64,000 nucleotides of DNA from Arthrobacter sp. zg-Y844 (GCF_024385465.1 NZ_JANFLS010000001.1:1178001-1242000); one strand, 5' to 3'; numbered from the stretch's first letter, positions 53,674 through 62,332 are shown. A program made the numbers and translations. Notes: generated by a model not told the origin, from the letters alone.

Positions 53674-53740
53674 AGGATAAGGGGCTGATTTCCGCGGTGT
53701 TGCCGGCGGGTCGGTGAAGCCGAGACGAAAGAGGGACGGG

Positions 53741-54751
53741 ATGAACCGCAGGGTCACGTCCAACGACGTTGCGCAGGCGGCCGGCGTTTCCCGTGCCACC
53801 GTTAGCTACGTGCTCAACGGCCGTGCCGGGCAGAGCATCTCCTCCGGGACAAGGGAACGCGTGCTGGCCGCAGCCCGGGACCTGGGCTACGCGCCGTCGA
53901 CCGCCGCCCGCACCCTGCGCCGCGGCCGCAGCGACCTGGTGCTGATGCTGCTGCCGCCCGAGCCGCTGGGCCGCGCCCTGGCCATCCTGATCGATGCCGC
54001 CTCCGAGGAAGTGGAACGGCAGGGGCTGCGCCTGGTGGCGCACCGGCTGCCGGCACAGGGCGGAGCGCCGTCCCTGGTGCAGTCGCTGGCTCCGGCAGCG
54101 CTGATCCTCACCACCCCGCTCCCGGAACCGGAACTGGCAGCCCTGGCGGCCATCGGCATCCGGGTGGCCTCCCTGCACCAGGCGCTGGAAGACCCGCTGG
54201 GCCCGGACCTCGGCATCGGGGCATGCCAGGTGCAGCATCTGGCCGCGGCCGGACACCGGCGGATCGGTGTGGCGGTGCCCCCGGAGTCCGGTTATGCCTG
54301 GCGGGTGGACGTCCGGCTGGCGGCCATTGCGGACGCCTGCCGCCGGCTTGAGCTTCCGCCGCCCGCCGTCGCCCGTCTGGCCCTGGACGCCGGGGAGGCG
54401 GCGGGCGTCGTCGACCGTTGGCGGGCAGGACCGGAGCCGGTGACCGCGGCCTGCGCGTTCGACGACGAGCACGCCTTCGCCCTGCTGGCCGGGCTGGCCG
54501 CGCACGGCCTGAGCGCACCGAAGGATTTGGCGGTGATCGGCGCCGAGGACATTCCGCTGGCGTCGCTGGCAGTGCCGCCGTTGACCACCGTGTCGGTCGA
54601 TGCCCGGTCCTTGGGGGAGCGGTTTGCGCGGATGGCGGTGGCCTCCCTGGATGCGGCACAGGAGCTGCGGGGAAGCGGAGCAGACGGTTCCGGGCAGCCG
54701 GCGGAAGCTGACCTGCCGCCGGTGCGGCTGGTGCGGCGCGTGTCGGCCTGA
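53741..54751 (+). CDS. LacI family transcriptional regulator
   Basis: The 336-residue product has the LacI DNA-binding headpiece (VTSNDVAQAAGVSRATVSYVLNG, residues 5-27, then the hinge region ending RTLRRGRSD). The effector domain is the periplasmic-binding-like type (DLVLMLLPPEPLGRALA, ALILTTPLPEP, LAAAGHRRIGVAVPPE, DLAVIGAEDIPLASLAVPPLTTV). The ATG at 53741 has GAGGGA upstream; a GTG at 53714 is an alternative. The divergent SDR gene and the two palindromes between them make local control likely. The effector is unknown. Confidence 0.92.
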   Translation: MNRRVTSNDVAQAAGVSRATVSYVLNGRAGQSISSGTRERVLAAARDLGYAPSTAARTLRRGRSDLVLMLLPPEPLGRALAILIDAASEEVERQGLRLVAHRLPAQGGAPSLVQSLAPAALILTTPLPEPELAALAAIGIRVASLHQALEDPLGPDLGIGACQVQHLAAAGHRRIGVAVPPESGYAWRVDVRLAAIADACRRLELPPPAVARLALDAGEAAGVVDRWRAGPEPVTAACAFDDEHAFALLAGLAAHGLSAPKDLAVIGAEDIPLASLAVPPLTTVSVDARSLGERFARMAVASLDAAQELRGSGADGSGQPAEADLPPVRLVRRVSA

Positions 54752-54770
54752 GCCTGAGGCGGTTCGGAGG

Positions 54771-55829
54771 TCAGCCGTGCGGCCAGTCTGCGACCGCCTG
54801 CTCAATGGCCCGCCGCTTGGCTGCCGAGACCCGTTCCACCAGGTCGATGACCGGTTCCGGGGTGGCCCGGGAGGTGCGGGGCAGCCGCCAAGTGCCCACC
54901 GCCACGCCGTCGTCGAGCACCGCAGGACGGAAGACCCCGTTGCCGCCCGGGACAATTGCCGCCAGCATCGCCGGGCTGGCAACCAGGGAACGGTCCGCGT
55001 AACCGAGGATCCACTCATCGAACGCCGGCACCAGTGACACGCCGGAAGGTTCCGGAATCTCCGGCTCACCGATGATCCACGCCGGCCGGCCGTCCACTTC
55101 AACCTGGACCAGGTCCGCCACTCCGGCTGCAGCCTTACGCACCATGGTTTTGGGCAGCTTGGTCCACCACGCCGCATCGTTCTCCGTGACCGGACCCCGG
55201 GCGAGCACGAAGCCGCGGACCACCGCGGACAGGTCGCCGTCGTTCGGCGCGCCGGGGTCGACGGCGCGCGGTGCCGTGAGGGTGAGGAGCTGCTCGGTGC
55301 CGGTCTCGAAAAACCGTCCCCAGTGCGCCAGGCCTTCCACGCAAAGGTGCATCAGCAGGTGGTAGCCGCGGCCGTCGGAGGTGTCGATCCCGGCTGCTTC
55401 CCAAAGTTCCAGCGCTTCGGAGCGTCGCAGCGGCCGATCGTCCAGGGCTTCGCGCAGGGTGTCCCGGCCCCGGGCCAGTACCGTCTCCTCAAGCCCCAGC
55501 TCGGCCCGGCGCCGGGCAGCCATGCTGCGGATCCGTTCCGCGGTGAAGGACAGCAGTGTCGCCAGATGCTCCGGCGTGGTGGCGAACAGGGTGCCGCGCA
55601 TCGGCCAGCCGCGCACCAATTCGCCGCGGTCGAACGCGTTCCGGACGTCCTGGACAGTGGTTCCGGGGCGGGAGCGGACGGCAATGGCCCGCAGCACCGC
55701 GGGCAGGTCCTGGCCCTGCAGCGCGACGGCCCGCCGCACGACGTCGGCCGGGGACAGGTCCGAACCGCCCAGCAGCTGCGAGGAGCGCCGGATCCGCCGT
55801 GCATCCTGCCCGGAAAGAGAAGTGACCAC
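54771..55829 (-). CDS. HTH_42 winged-helix protein, YcaQ/AlkZ DNA glycosylase-like
   Basis: The 352-residue protein belongs to the HTH_42 superfamily (DUF1006), which includes the interstrand-crosslink glycosylases AlkZ (Streptomyces) and AlkX/YcaQ (E. coli). Near the N-terminus it has ALQGQDLPAVL, with Gln38-Gly39-Gln40 in the position of the catalytic QxQ motif. Three winged-helix segments and a C-terminal barrel-like domain (VSLVPAFDEWILGYADRS, VAVGTWRL) follow. Start GTG. It may be a base-excision enzyme for bulky alkyl adducts, or a binding-only relative. It lies 52 bases downstream of the RelA/SpoT-domain gene. Confidence 0.85.
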   Translation of the reverse strand: MVTSLSGQDARRIRRSSQLLGGSDLSPADVVRRAVALQGQDLPAVLRAIAVRSRPGTTVQDVRNAFDRGELVRGWPMRGTLFATTPEHLATLLSFTAERIRSMAARRRAELGLEETVLARGRDTLREALDDRPLRRSEALELWEAAGIDTSDGRGYHLLMHLCVEGLAHWGRFFETGTEQLLTLTAPRAVDPGAPNDGDLSAVVRGFVLARGPVTENDAAWWTKLPKTMVRKAAAGVADLVQVEVDGRPAWIIGEPEIPEPSGVSLVPAFDEWILGYADRSLVASPAMLAAIVPGGNGVFRPAVLDDGVAVGTWRLPRTSRATPEPVIDLVERVSAAKRRAIEQAVADWPHG

Positions 55830-55881
55830 GAGGCAAAGCTATGTGGCGCAGCGCTGCCGGGGCAAGGTTCCAGGGGGCAGG

Positions 55882-56997
55882 CTACTGCCCCTGTTCCGCC
55901 TCCCGCGCCCGGTAAAGCTGCATCAACCGGTAGCGGCGGCCCAGGGACTCCCGGCGGGGTTTGACCGGTGCGTCCTCCGGTTCGGCCGTGAGGTCGATGT
56001 GTTCCTTGCCGAAACGCCAGAGCAGCAGGTCATCGAGCAGCCGGTCCGGTCCGGGGGAGTAGCGGTGGTCCAGGGCCGCGCGGACCTTGGTGATGGCGTC
56101 TGCCTGCAGTAGTCCGGCCAGGTCCATGGTGGTCTTCATGCCGTGCGCAGCCAGCATTTCCGCGGCCCAGCCCCAGTCGTCACCGGACTTGCGGTTGACG
56201 TGCGGGAGCAGGGTCATCCAGATGTCCCGGATCCGGTTCGGAGTCAGCGGCGCACTGCCCTGGCCCTCTTCGTCCCAGAAGCCGGTGACGGTTTCGTAGC
56301 GTTCGTGCAGCTCGGCGAAGGCGGTTTCCACCGTCTCCAGCATGGCAGCGGTTGCCGTGAACTGCCGGTCGAAATACGGGCTCCAGGCCCGCGGATCGCC
56401 GGCCTTGAACCGGATGTCGTGCTCTATCTCGGACCAGGCATGGGCCAGCACGGTACGGATCTGCACTTCGAACAGGTAGCTGCCGTTGGGCCGCTGGTCC
56501 GGTTCCAGCAGCTTGTGGTACTTCCGCACCGTCTCATTCTGGATGGTCCGCAGGATCAGGTGCCGGCTGGAGTAGCCGTACGTACCGGATTCGATGGAGC
56601 CAATGTCCTTCTCGCGGTCGCCGCGGCAGTCGAACTCCGCCCGCTGCCGCTTGATCAGGTTGGCCGCTTCATCCACTTCATGCGGCAGCGTCATGATGAT
56701 GCGCAGGCCCACGAGGTCGGTGAGGTTGCGCAGCGGATCCGGGAACAGCAGGGAAGGCAGTTCGCCGGGGTGCTCCGGGGGCAGCATCCGGGAAGCCTTG
56801 TCCCGGAAGGACTCAACGGTCTTGGTGCGCGAGGCTACGAACAGCGGCTTTACCGGGCTGTCGGCAAAGACAGCCCGAAGATTCGCTTCCATCTCCGCGG
56901 TGACCGCTTCCAATCCGGGCCGGACCCGGGCGTACTCATCGGTACTGGCCTGGACTATGGGCCGCAGCCGCTCATCCAGTGTGTCCCACGCGCTCAA
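55882..56997 (-). CDS. RelA/SpoT-domain nucleotidyltransferase (single-domain)
   Basis: The 371-residue product has the (p)ppGpp synthetase fold without HD, TGS or ACT domains. Motifs: SRTKTVESFRDK (56-67), DLVGLRIIM (94-102), GYSSRHLILR (141-150) and FEVQIRTVLAHAWSEIEHD (176-194). A ~175-residue C-terminal helical region follows. Residues differ from standard small alarmone synthetases (for example the GYSSRHL site), so it could be a synthetase, a toxSAS-like RNA pyrophosphorylase or a related transferase. The TTG at 56997 is chosen with AGGGA upstream and homology start. Confidence 0.86.
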   Translation of the reverse strand: MSAWDTLDERLRPIVQASTDEYARVRPGLEAVTAEMEANLRAVFADSPVKPLFVASRTKTVESFRDKASRMLPPEHPGELPSLLFPDPLRNLTDLVGLRIIMTLPHEVDEAANLIKRQRAEFDCRGDREKDIGSIESGTYGYSSRHLILRTIQNETVRKYHKLLEPDQRPNGSYLFEVQIRTVLAHAWSEIEHDIRFKAGDPRAWSPYFDRQFTATAAMLETVETAFAELHERYETVTGFWDEEGQGSAPLTPNRIRDIWMTLLPHVNRKSGDDWGWAAEMLAAHGMKTTMDLAGLLQADAITKVRAALDHRYSPGPDRLLDDLLLWRFGKEHIDLTAEPEDAPVKPRRESLGRRYRLMQLYRAREAEQGQ

Positions 56998-57103
56998 AGC
57001 TGTTTCCCTTTCCCCTGCCTGCCCCCAGCCTATGGCACGGTGTTTCTCCGACACCGGCGATAGGCTCCCTATCAGATTAAGCCCCGCGAGCAGAAGGATC
57101 GTC

Positions 57104-57859
57104 ATGCCAGCGCCTGCACTGCGTCTCTCCTACGGTCCGGACGCGGACCAGTACGCCGAACTGACCCTTCCGGAAAGCGGTGCGGCGCAGGCCGTGGTGG
57201 TCATCGTCCACGGCGGCTACTGGCGCGCAGCCTATGACGCGGAACTGGGCCGGCCGCTGGCGGCGGACCTGGCCGCCCGCGGGTTTGCCGCCTGGAACCT
57301 GGAATACCGGCGGGCCGGCAAGGGCGGCGGCTGGCCGGAAACGTTCGAGGACATCTGCGCCGGGATCGACGCGCTGGTCCCGGCGGCACGGGAACACGAC
57401 GTCGACCTGTCCCGCGTGGTCTTCCTGGGCCACTCCGCGGGCGGCCACCTGGCCGTGCTCGCCGCGGGGCGGACTGATCCGCGCGTCCTGCCTGCCGGCG
57501 TCGTCAGCTGCTCCGGAGTCCTGAACCTGGCCGAGGCCCACGCACTGGGCCTGAGCAACGGCGCGGTGCGGAACTTCCTTGGCTGCACGCCTGTTTCCAA
57601 TCCACGGCGTTTCCGGGAGGCGGACCCCATGTGCGCGCTGCCGCTGCAGGTTCCGGTCTGGGCGCTGCACGGCGAGGAAGACAGCACCGTGCCGCTCAGT
57701 TCCTCCAGCAGCTGGGTGGACGCTGCCCGGGCAAGCGGCACGGCGGCGCAGCTGCGCCTCATTCCCGGTGACCACTTCGCGATGATCACCCCCGGCACGC
57801 CGGCCTGGGACGCCGTCGTCAAGGCGGTCCGCGAGGCCGCCGGAATACCTGTTGTTTAA
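57104..57859 (+). CDS. Alpha/beta hydrolase, kynurenine formamidase-like
   Basis: The 251-residue cytoplasmic esterase-like protein has the oxyanion motif HGGYWR, the segment WNLEYRRAGKGGGWPETFEDI, the nucleophile elbow GHSAGG, acid in HGEEDSTVP and the His in PGDHFAMI. The HGGYW-LEYRR pattern resembles KynB/BNA7-type formamidases and the HSL family; no other kyn genes are nearby, so the substrate is open. AAGGA lies ~6 bases before the ATG. It is divergent from the RelA/SpoT-domain gene (106 bases). Confidence 0.88.
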   Translation: MPAPALRLSYGPDADQYAELTLPESGAAQAVVVIVHGGYWRAAYDAELGRPLAADLAARGFAAWNLEYRRAGKGGGWPETFEDICAGIDALVPAAREHDVDLSRVVFLGHSAGGHLAVLAAGRTDPRVLPAGVVSCSGVLNLAEAHALGLSNGAVRNFLGCTPVSNPRRFREADPMCALPLQVPVWALHGEEDSTVPLSSSSSWVDAARASGTAAQLRLIPGDHFAMITPGTPAWDAVVKAVREAAGIPVV

Positions 57860-57893
57860 GGAAACCCAAAGGCCGCTCTGTTAGGTTGGCAGT

Positions 57894-58808
57894 GTGCTTA
57901 CAGTTATTGGGGAAGCCCTTGTTGATGAAGTAGTCAGCGATACGGCGCCGCGGCGAACACACCCCGGCGGCAGCCCGCTGAACGTAGCTGTGGGCGTGGC
58001 GCGGCTGGGCCGTCCCGTCCAGTTCGTGGGCCGCTTCGGCTCGGATACCTACGGTGCCATGATCGCCGAGCATCTTCGGGCAAACTCCGTGCTGACCGCC
58101 TTCGAAGCCGATGACCGGCCGACCAGCGTGGCCACGGCCGTGCTGGATCCGGCGGGCGGCGCCCGGTACACCTTTGACCTGGAGTGGCAGCTGCCGGGCC
58201 TTGCGGAGGATCTTCCGGCCCTGCTGGACGGAACCACCATGCTGCACACCGGTTCCATCGCCTCCATGCTCTCGCCCGGCGCGGACCACGTGCTGCGCGC
58301 CGTGGAACAGGCACGTCCCGGCTGCACTGTCACCTACGATCCGAACTGCCGGCCGACCATCATCACCGACGCCTCCTACGCCCGCGAACAGGCGGAGAAT
58401 TTCGTGGCACTGGCCGACGTCGTCAAGGCCTCCGACGAAGACCTGCAGTGGCTCTACCCGGACGAACCCGTGGAGGAATCCGCCCGGCGCTGGCTCGCTG
58501 CGGGACCGTCGCTGGTAGTGGTCACCCGGGGATCTAAGGGACCGTGGGCCGTGGCCGCGGCGGGAGAATGCGAAGTGGCCGCACCCACCGTCAGCGTGGT
58601 GGACACCGTGGGCGCCGGGGATTCGTTTATGTCCGCCCTCCTGGTGGGGCTGATGGACCGGGAGCTCGACGGCGGTGCCCGCCGCAGCGACCTGGCCCGG
58701 ATCGGCGTCGGCGAACTGCAGGAGCTGCTCTCCTTCGCCGCACGCGCAGCAGCCGTCACCGTTTCCCGCGCCGGAGCCAATCCGCCCTACCGCCGCGAAG
58801 TCCCCTGA
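57894..58808 (+). CDS. PfkB-family carbohydrate kinase (fructokinase-like)
   Basis: The 304-residue product has PfkB signature 1 (GGSPLNVAVGVARLG, VGRFGSDTYG), the strand VTYDPNCRPT and signature 2 DTVGAGDSFMSALL, with the catalytic Asp in GAGD. It most resembles fructokinases (FrcK/ScrK-like). It would phosphorylate a sugar (possibly fructose) with ATP. The start is GTG; no clear Shine-Dalgarno is visible, so a leaderless or GTG 57892-shifted start cannot be excluded. It follows the alpha/beta hydrolase by 34 bases. Confidence 0.92.
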   Translation: MLTVIGEALVDEVVSDTAPRRTHPGGSPLNVAVGVARLGRPVQFVGRFGSDTYGAMIAEHLRANSVLTAFEADDRPTSVATAVLDPAGGARYTFDLEWQLPGLAEDLPALLDGTTMLHTGSIASMLSPGADHVLRAVEQARPGCTVTYDPNCRPTIITDASYAREQAENFVALADVVKASDEDLQWLYPDEPVEESARRWLAAGPSLVVVTRGSKGPWAVAAAGECEVAAPTVSVVDTVGAGDSFMSALLVGLMDRELDGGARRSDLARIGVGELQELLSFAARAAAVTVSRAGANPPYRREVP

Positions 58809-58856
58809 TCCAGCCGCCCGCCGCGGCACCAATGCAAACTACCCGAAAGGAAGTCC

Positions 58857-59393
58857 GTGGAAAGCCGAGACCCGTATGAGGCACTGCCGCAGGTACCTGA
58901 GTTCACCGTCGAGAGTGAAGAATTCGCGAACGGAGGCACGTTCGCACCGGCCCAGTACAGCGGCAAGATGGGCGTAGCCGACGGCGGCGATGCCTCGCCG
59001 CAGCTGACCTGGTCCGGCTTCCCTGAGCAGACCCGCAGCTTTGCCGTGACGATGTACGACCCCGATGCACCCACCGCCAGCGGCTATTGGCACTGGGCGG
59101 CCTTCAATATCCCGGCGTCGGTCACGGGCCTCGCCGCCGATGCGGCCAATACGGGGCAGATGCCCGCCGGCACCGTACAGCTGGCCAACGACGCCGGATT
59201 TGCGGGCTTTGTGGGCGCCGCCCCGCCCGCAGGACACGGACGGCACCGCTACTTCGTGGTGGTCCACGCCGTGGATACGGAGGAACTGGACGTCCCGCCG
59301 GAGGCCACCCCGGCTGCCCTCGGCTTTGCGCTCTTCACCCACACCTTGGCGCGGGCCACGATGATCGGCACCGCGGAAATCCGGGAGGACTAG
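58857..59393 (+). CDS. YbhB/YbcL family (PEBP-like) protein
   Basis: The 178-residue protein has the PEBP fold: FANGGTFAPAQYSGKMGVA, DASPQLTWSGFPEQTRSFAV, the ligand-binding DPDAPTASGYWHWAAFNIP, GFVGAAPPAGHGRHRYFVVVHAV, and the end THTLARATMIGTAEIRED. Relatives include E. coli YbhB/YbcL and eukaryotic RKIP; the bacterial role is unclear. The GTG start has AAAGGAAG ~6 bases upstream. It is encoded 48 bases after the sugar kinase. Confidence 0.93.
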   Translation: MESRDPYEALPQVPEFTVESEEFANGGTFAPAQYSGKMGVADGGDASPQLTWSGFPEQTRSFAVTMYDPDAPTASGYWHWAAFNIPASVTGLAADAANTGQMPAGTVQLANDAGFAGFVGAAPPAGHGRHRYFVVVHAVDTEELDVPPEATPAALGFALFTHTLARATMIGTAEIRED

Positions 59394-59469
59394 GGTCCCC
59401 GGGGCAGACCCGTTGGGGAGGATTCGCACCGTTCCGGCACCCGCCGCGGCCGGAAGTAAGCTTGATGGC

Positions 59470-60321
59470 ATGCAGGAACAGCGGGGGCCGGTACGGCTGA
59501 TAGCAAGCGACATGGACGGCACCATCGTGGGTGCGGACAACAGCATCAGCGACCGGACCGTGAACGCTTTCCGCGCCTGCATGGCTGCGGGCATCGACGT
59601 CGTCTTCGTGACCGGGCGCCCGCCCCGCTGGCTGGACCCCCTGCGCGAGCGGATCGGGCACGCAGGGACCGTGATCTGTTCCAACGGGGCCATCACCTAT
59701 GACCTGGCCGCCGAGCGGGTCCTCGCCACCCGGCTCCTCCCGCTGGAACAGATGCTCGCCGCCGCGGAGGTCATCAGGGACCTCTTCCCGAGGGCACGTT
59801 TCGCGGCGGAGACGGTGGACGGCCTCCATCTTGAGGACGGCTTCGTGGACACCGGATCCGTCGAACTCCTCGGCGGCATAGTTCCCGGCCCGCTGCACGA
59901 ATCCCTTGCAGGCTCACCGGGCGTGGCAAAATTCCTCGCCCGGGGCGCCGACATCTCCCCGGACGAGTTCCTGCGCCGGGTGGCGCCGGCGGTGTCCGAA
60001 CTGGTGGAGACCACCCATTCGGCACCGCGGATGCCGCTGCTGGAAATGTCCCTGCCGGGCCTGAACAAGGCCGTTACGCTGGCCGGCTACGCCAAGGGGA
60101 AGGGTATAAACCCGGAGGAAACCATAGCTTTCGGCGACATGCCCAACGACATCTCCATGCTGGATTGGGCGGGCCGGGGCTACGCCATGGCAAGTGGTCA
60201 CCCGGCTGCCCGCGAGGCGGCGGACTTCACGGCACCGGGCTTCACGGACGACGGCGTGGCGGTGATCCTTGAACGGCTGCTCGATGTTCAGGAAGCCTCC
60301 GCAGAAGCTGGTGCGCGGTAA
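59470..60321 (+). CDS. Cof-type HAD-IIB family phosphatase
   Basis: The 283-residue product has the HAD motifs: DMDGTIV (Asp14, Asp16), Thr in VTGRPPRWL, Lys in GLNKAVTLAGYAKGKG and GDMPNDISML, and an inserted cap of type IIB (about 85-195). Such enzymes dephosphorylate sugar phosphates, FMN or related compounds. The ATG at 59470 fits homologues; the frame is open to 59413. Its last 80 bases overlap the end of the convergent PAP2 gene. Confidence 0.93.
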   Translation: MQEQRGPVRLIASDMDGTIVGADNSISDRTVNAFRACMAAGIDVVFVTGRPPRWLDPLRERIGHAGTVICSNGAITYDLAAERVLATRLLPLEQMLAAAEVIRDLFPRARFAAETVDGLHLEDGFVDTGSVELLGGIVPGPLHESLAGSPGVAKFLARGADISPDEFLRRVAPAVSELVETTHSAPRMPLLEMSLPGLNKAVTLAGYAKGKGINPEETIAFGDMPNDISMLDWAGRGYAMASGHPAAREAADFTAPGFTDDGVAVILERLLDVQEASAEAGAR

Positions 60322-61021
60322 TTACCACCGCGAGCCAGGCCGCTCCGAGCGTCCAGGCCACCAGCACATCCGTCAGCCAGTGGTGGCCGAGGTAGACCCG
60401 GCTCAGGCCCACGGCAAACGTAAAGACCGCTGCCGCGAGCAGCGCGGAGGCCTTCGCCCAGCGGTTGTGCACGTGCAGGATCACCAGGTAGGCCAGGATC
60501 CCCGCGATGACGATTGAGTTCAGGGTGTGTCCGCTCGGAAACGAGGCGGAGGATTCGTACGGCGGGACGGCATCCGCCAGGTCGGGCCGGGTCCGGCCGA
60601 TCAAGGCCTTTCCCGTGACCGTCATGAGCAGTGAACCGGCGGCTGCGGCCGCGGTGAGGATCAGCGGTGTCCAGGAACGCCAGCGCAGGCCCATAACGAG
60701 CACCACGAGCCCGGCGATGACGGGCATGCCGATGGTCCCGGCAAGGTTGGTGAAGCCGGTGACTGCGGAATCCAGCGCGGGAGTGCGCAGTCCCAGTGCC
60801 GTTTCCAGCACCGGCCGGTCCAGGCCGGCAATGCCGTCCGCGTCGGTGACCGATTCATAGACCTCTGCGGACACCAGGGTCAGGGCCAGTGCCGGCAGGA
60901 GGCCGACGGCCAGGATCACCAACAGGGCCACATGCGGCGAGGTTGCGCGGCTGATTCCATGCAGCAGCTGCCTGAGCCGATTCGCGGCCGGGGAGGGGTG
61001 AGGTGCGGGCACGGGGCTCAT
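60242..61021 (-). CDS. PAP2 (PA-phosphatase) family membrane phosphatase
   Basis: The 259-residue protein has about six membrane helices and the three PAP2 motifs: KALIGRTRPD, PSGHT, and SRVYLGHHWLTDV. It likely dephosphorylates a lipid phosphate such as undecaprenyl-PP or phosphatidic acid. The ATG overlaps the esterase stop as ATGA. The C-terminal ~27 residues overlap in opposite frame with the HAD gene (60242-60321), which is unusual. Confidence 0.93.
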   Translation of the reverse strand: MSPVPAPHPSPAANRLRQLLHGISRATSPHVALLVILAVGLLPALALTLVSAEVYESVTDADGIAGLDRPVLETALGLRTPALDSAVTGFTNLAGTIGMPVIAGLVVLVMGLRWRSWTPLILTAAAAAGSLLMTVTGKALIGRTRPDLADAVPPYESSASFPSGHTLNSIVIAGILAYLVILHVHNRWAKASALLAAAVFTFAVGLSRVYLGHHWLTDVLVAWTLGAAWLAVVITAHQLLRRLPEHRAAVQGSPPRRRP

Positions 61022-62319
61022 GGATCAAGTATGCCAAGCCGCCTGCAGAGCCAGTCCAGGTTGTTCTCCAGTCCGGCCCGCCAGACCTGCCAGGAGTGTC
61101 CGCCCGGAAGCTCCTGGAACTGCACGTCCGCGCCGGCCGCCCGGGCTGCTTCATACACCTGCCTGCCTTCCGGGGCGTACACCTTGTCCTCGCTGCCGAC
61201 GACGACGATCCCGGCAAGTTCGGGAAATGACATCCGGTGAAACCGGTCCACGGCGTTCTGTTCTGCGAAGGCGGCCTGGTCGCCGTCGAAATACGTGTCC
61301 AGCAGGGCCTGCTGCCCATCGGCGTCGGTGGGCTCGTTTTCGCCGGCGATGTCCAGGAATGTCGGATAGGACTCGGGGTGGTTCGCCGCCAACTGCACTG
61401 CGCAGGTGCCGCCGAACGAATACCCCGCGATGGCCCATTGCCGTGCTCCGGCCGTTCCGGCCCCCAGATTCTGCTGCACCCAGGCGGGAAGGTCCCGGGC
61501 CAGGTACGTTGCCGAGTCGCTTACGGTCGTGTCCAGGCACAGCGGCCAGTCGGGGTTGGAGTCATTGCTGGCGTCGGGCATGACGACAATCGGAGCCAGG
61601 CCGGCATGGCGGGCAGCGAAGCCGTCCATCATTTCGGCTATGCGGCCGCTGACCAGCCAGTCATTCGGGGAGCCCGGCTGGCCGTGGATCAGGACCAGCA
61701 CCGGCAGGCTGACCGCGCCTGGATCGGCCAGATAGGCGGGCGGGAGGTAGATCAGTGCAGGGTGGGAGGCGTATCCCGAGGCTGCCGCGGGGATCTCTGC
61801 CCGGTAGACCCGGCCTTCGCCGGGCAGGTTCGACGGCGGCGACCAGTCCCGTTCGGAGGCTGCGGGACGGTTGGTCCCGGTTTCCGCGGGACGGGGCAGC
61901 GGGTCATTCGTGGCCGAGGGCGGGTCCAGGAGGGAACGGAGGGTGGGGTATTGGGCGTAGGCAAGGTTCGCGGTGCAGGCCAACGCCAGCAGTATTCCGA
62001 ACGCCGCCGCAGCGCCCGCGGTCCGGCGGGACCACGAGGTGCCTGGAACTGCCAGCAGTCCGGCCGCCAGCTGAAGCCCCAGGATGGCCAGGGCGGTGTA
62101 GAGGTAGAGCATCCGTGGAAGAGAAGCATTCCACCAATGGAATATAAGTTCTGCGAGCACATACAGCAGTGCCGTGCAGGCGGCCGCAACCACCAAATAG
62201 ACCAGGATCCTGCGCAGGCCCAGCCGCCTCCCGGCAATCCCTAGCCAAAGAAGCGCAGCCGCGCCCAGGGCCAGGGCGAGGGCGGGGAGGATCCCGTCAA
62301 TCAGGGACAGGCCCATCAC
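61018..62319 (-). CDS. Membrane-anchored esterase, alpha/beta hydrolase (FrmB/antigen-85-like)
   Basis: The 433-residue product has four hydrophobic segments in residues 1-125. An outer-facing alpha/beta hydrolase (~170-430) follows, with LPVLVLIHGQPGSPNDW, IVVMPDASND, the nucleophile elbow AGYSFGG, Asp in GSEDKVYAPEG and His in LPGGHSWQVW. The fold is the S-formylglutathione hydrolase/mycolyltransferase type. The start is GTG at 62319 (or the ATG directly after). It sits between DUF2156 (13-base gap) and PAP2 (4-base overlap). A role in lipid or wall modification is inferred from context. Confidence 0.88.
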   Translation of the reverse strand: MMGLSLIDGILPALALALGAAALLWLGIAGRRLGLRRILVYLVVAAACTALLYVLAELIFHWWNASLPRMLYLYTALAILGLQLAAGLLAVPGTSWSRRTAGAAAAFGILLALACTANLAYAQYPTLRSLLDPPSATNDPLPRPAETGTNRPAASERDWSPPSNLPGEGRVYRAEIPAAASGYASHPALIYLPPAYLADPGAVSLPVLVLIHGQPGSPNDWLVSGRIAEMMDGFAARHAGLAPIVVMPDASNDSNPDWPLCLDTTVSDSATYLARDLPAWVQQNLGAGTAGARQWAIAGYSFGGTCAVQLAANHPESYPTFLDIAGENEPTDADGQQALLDTYFDGDQAAFAEQNAVDRFHRMSFPELAGIVVVGSEDKVYAPEGRQVYEAARAAGADVQFQELPGGHSWQVWRAGLENNLDWLCRRLGILDP

Positions 62320-62332
62320 GGCCGGGGTGTCC

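Noticed and set aside
53555-55177. Upstream continuation of the SDR frame antisense to the LacI gene
   Set aside because: The GTG at 53554 has a proper ribosome-binding site. The rest is Arg/Pro/Ser-rich shadow sequence over the LacI-type gene and the palindromes.
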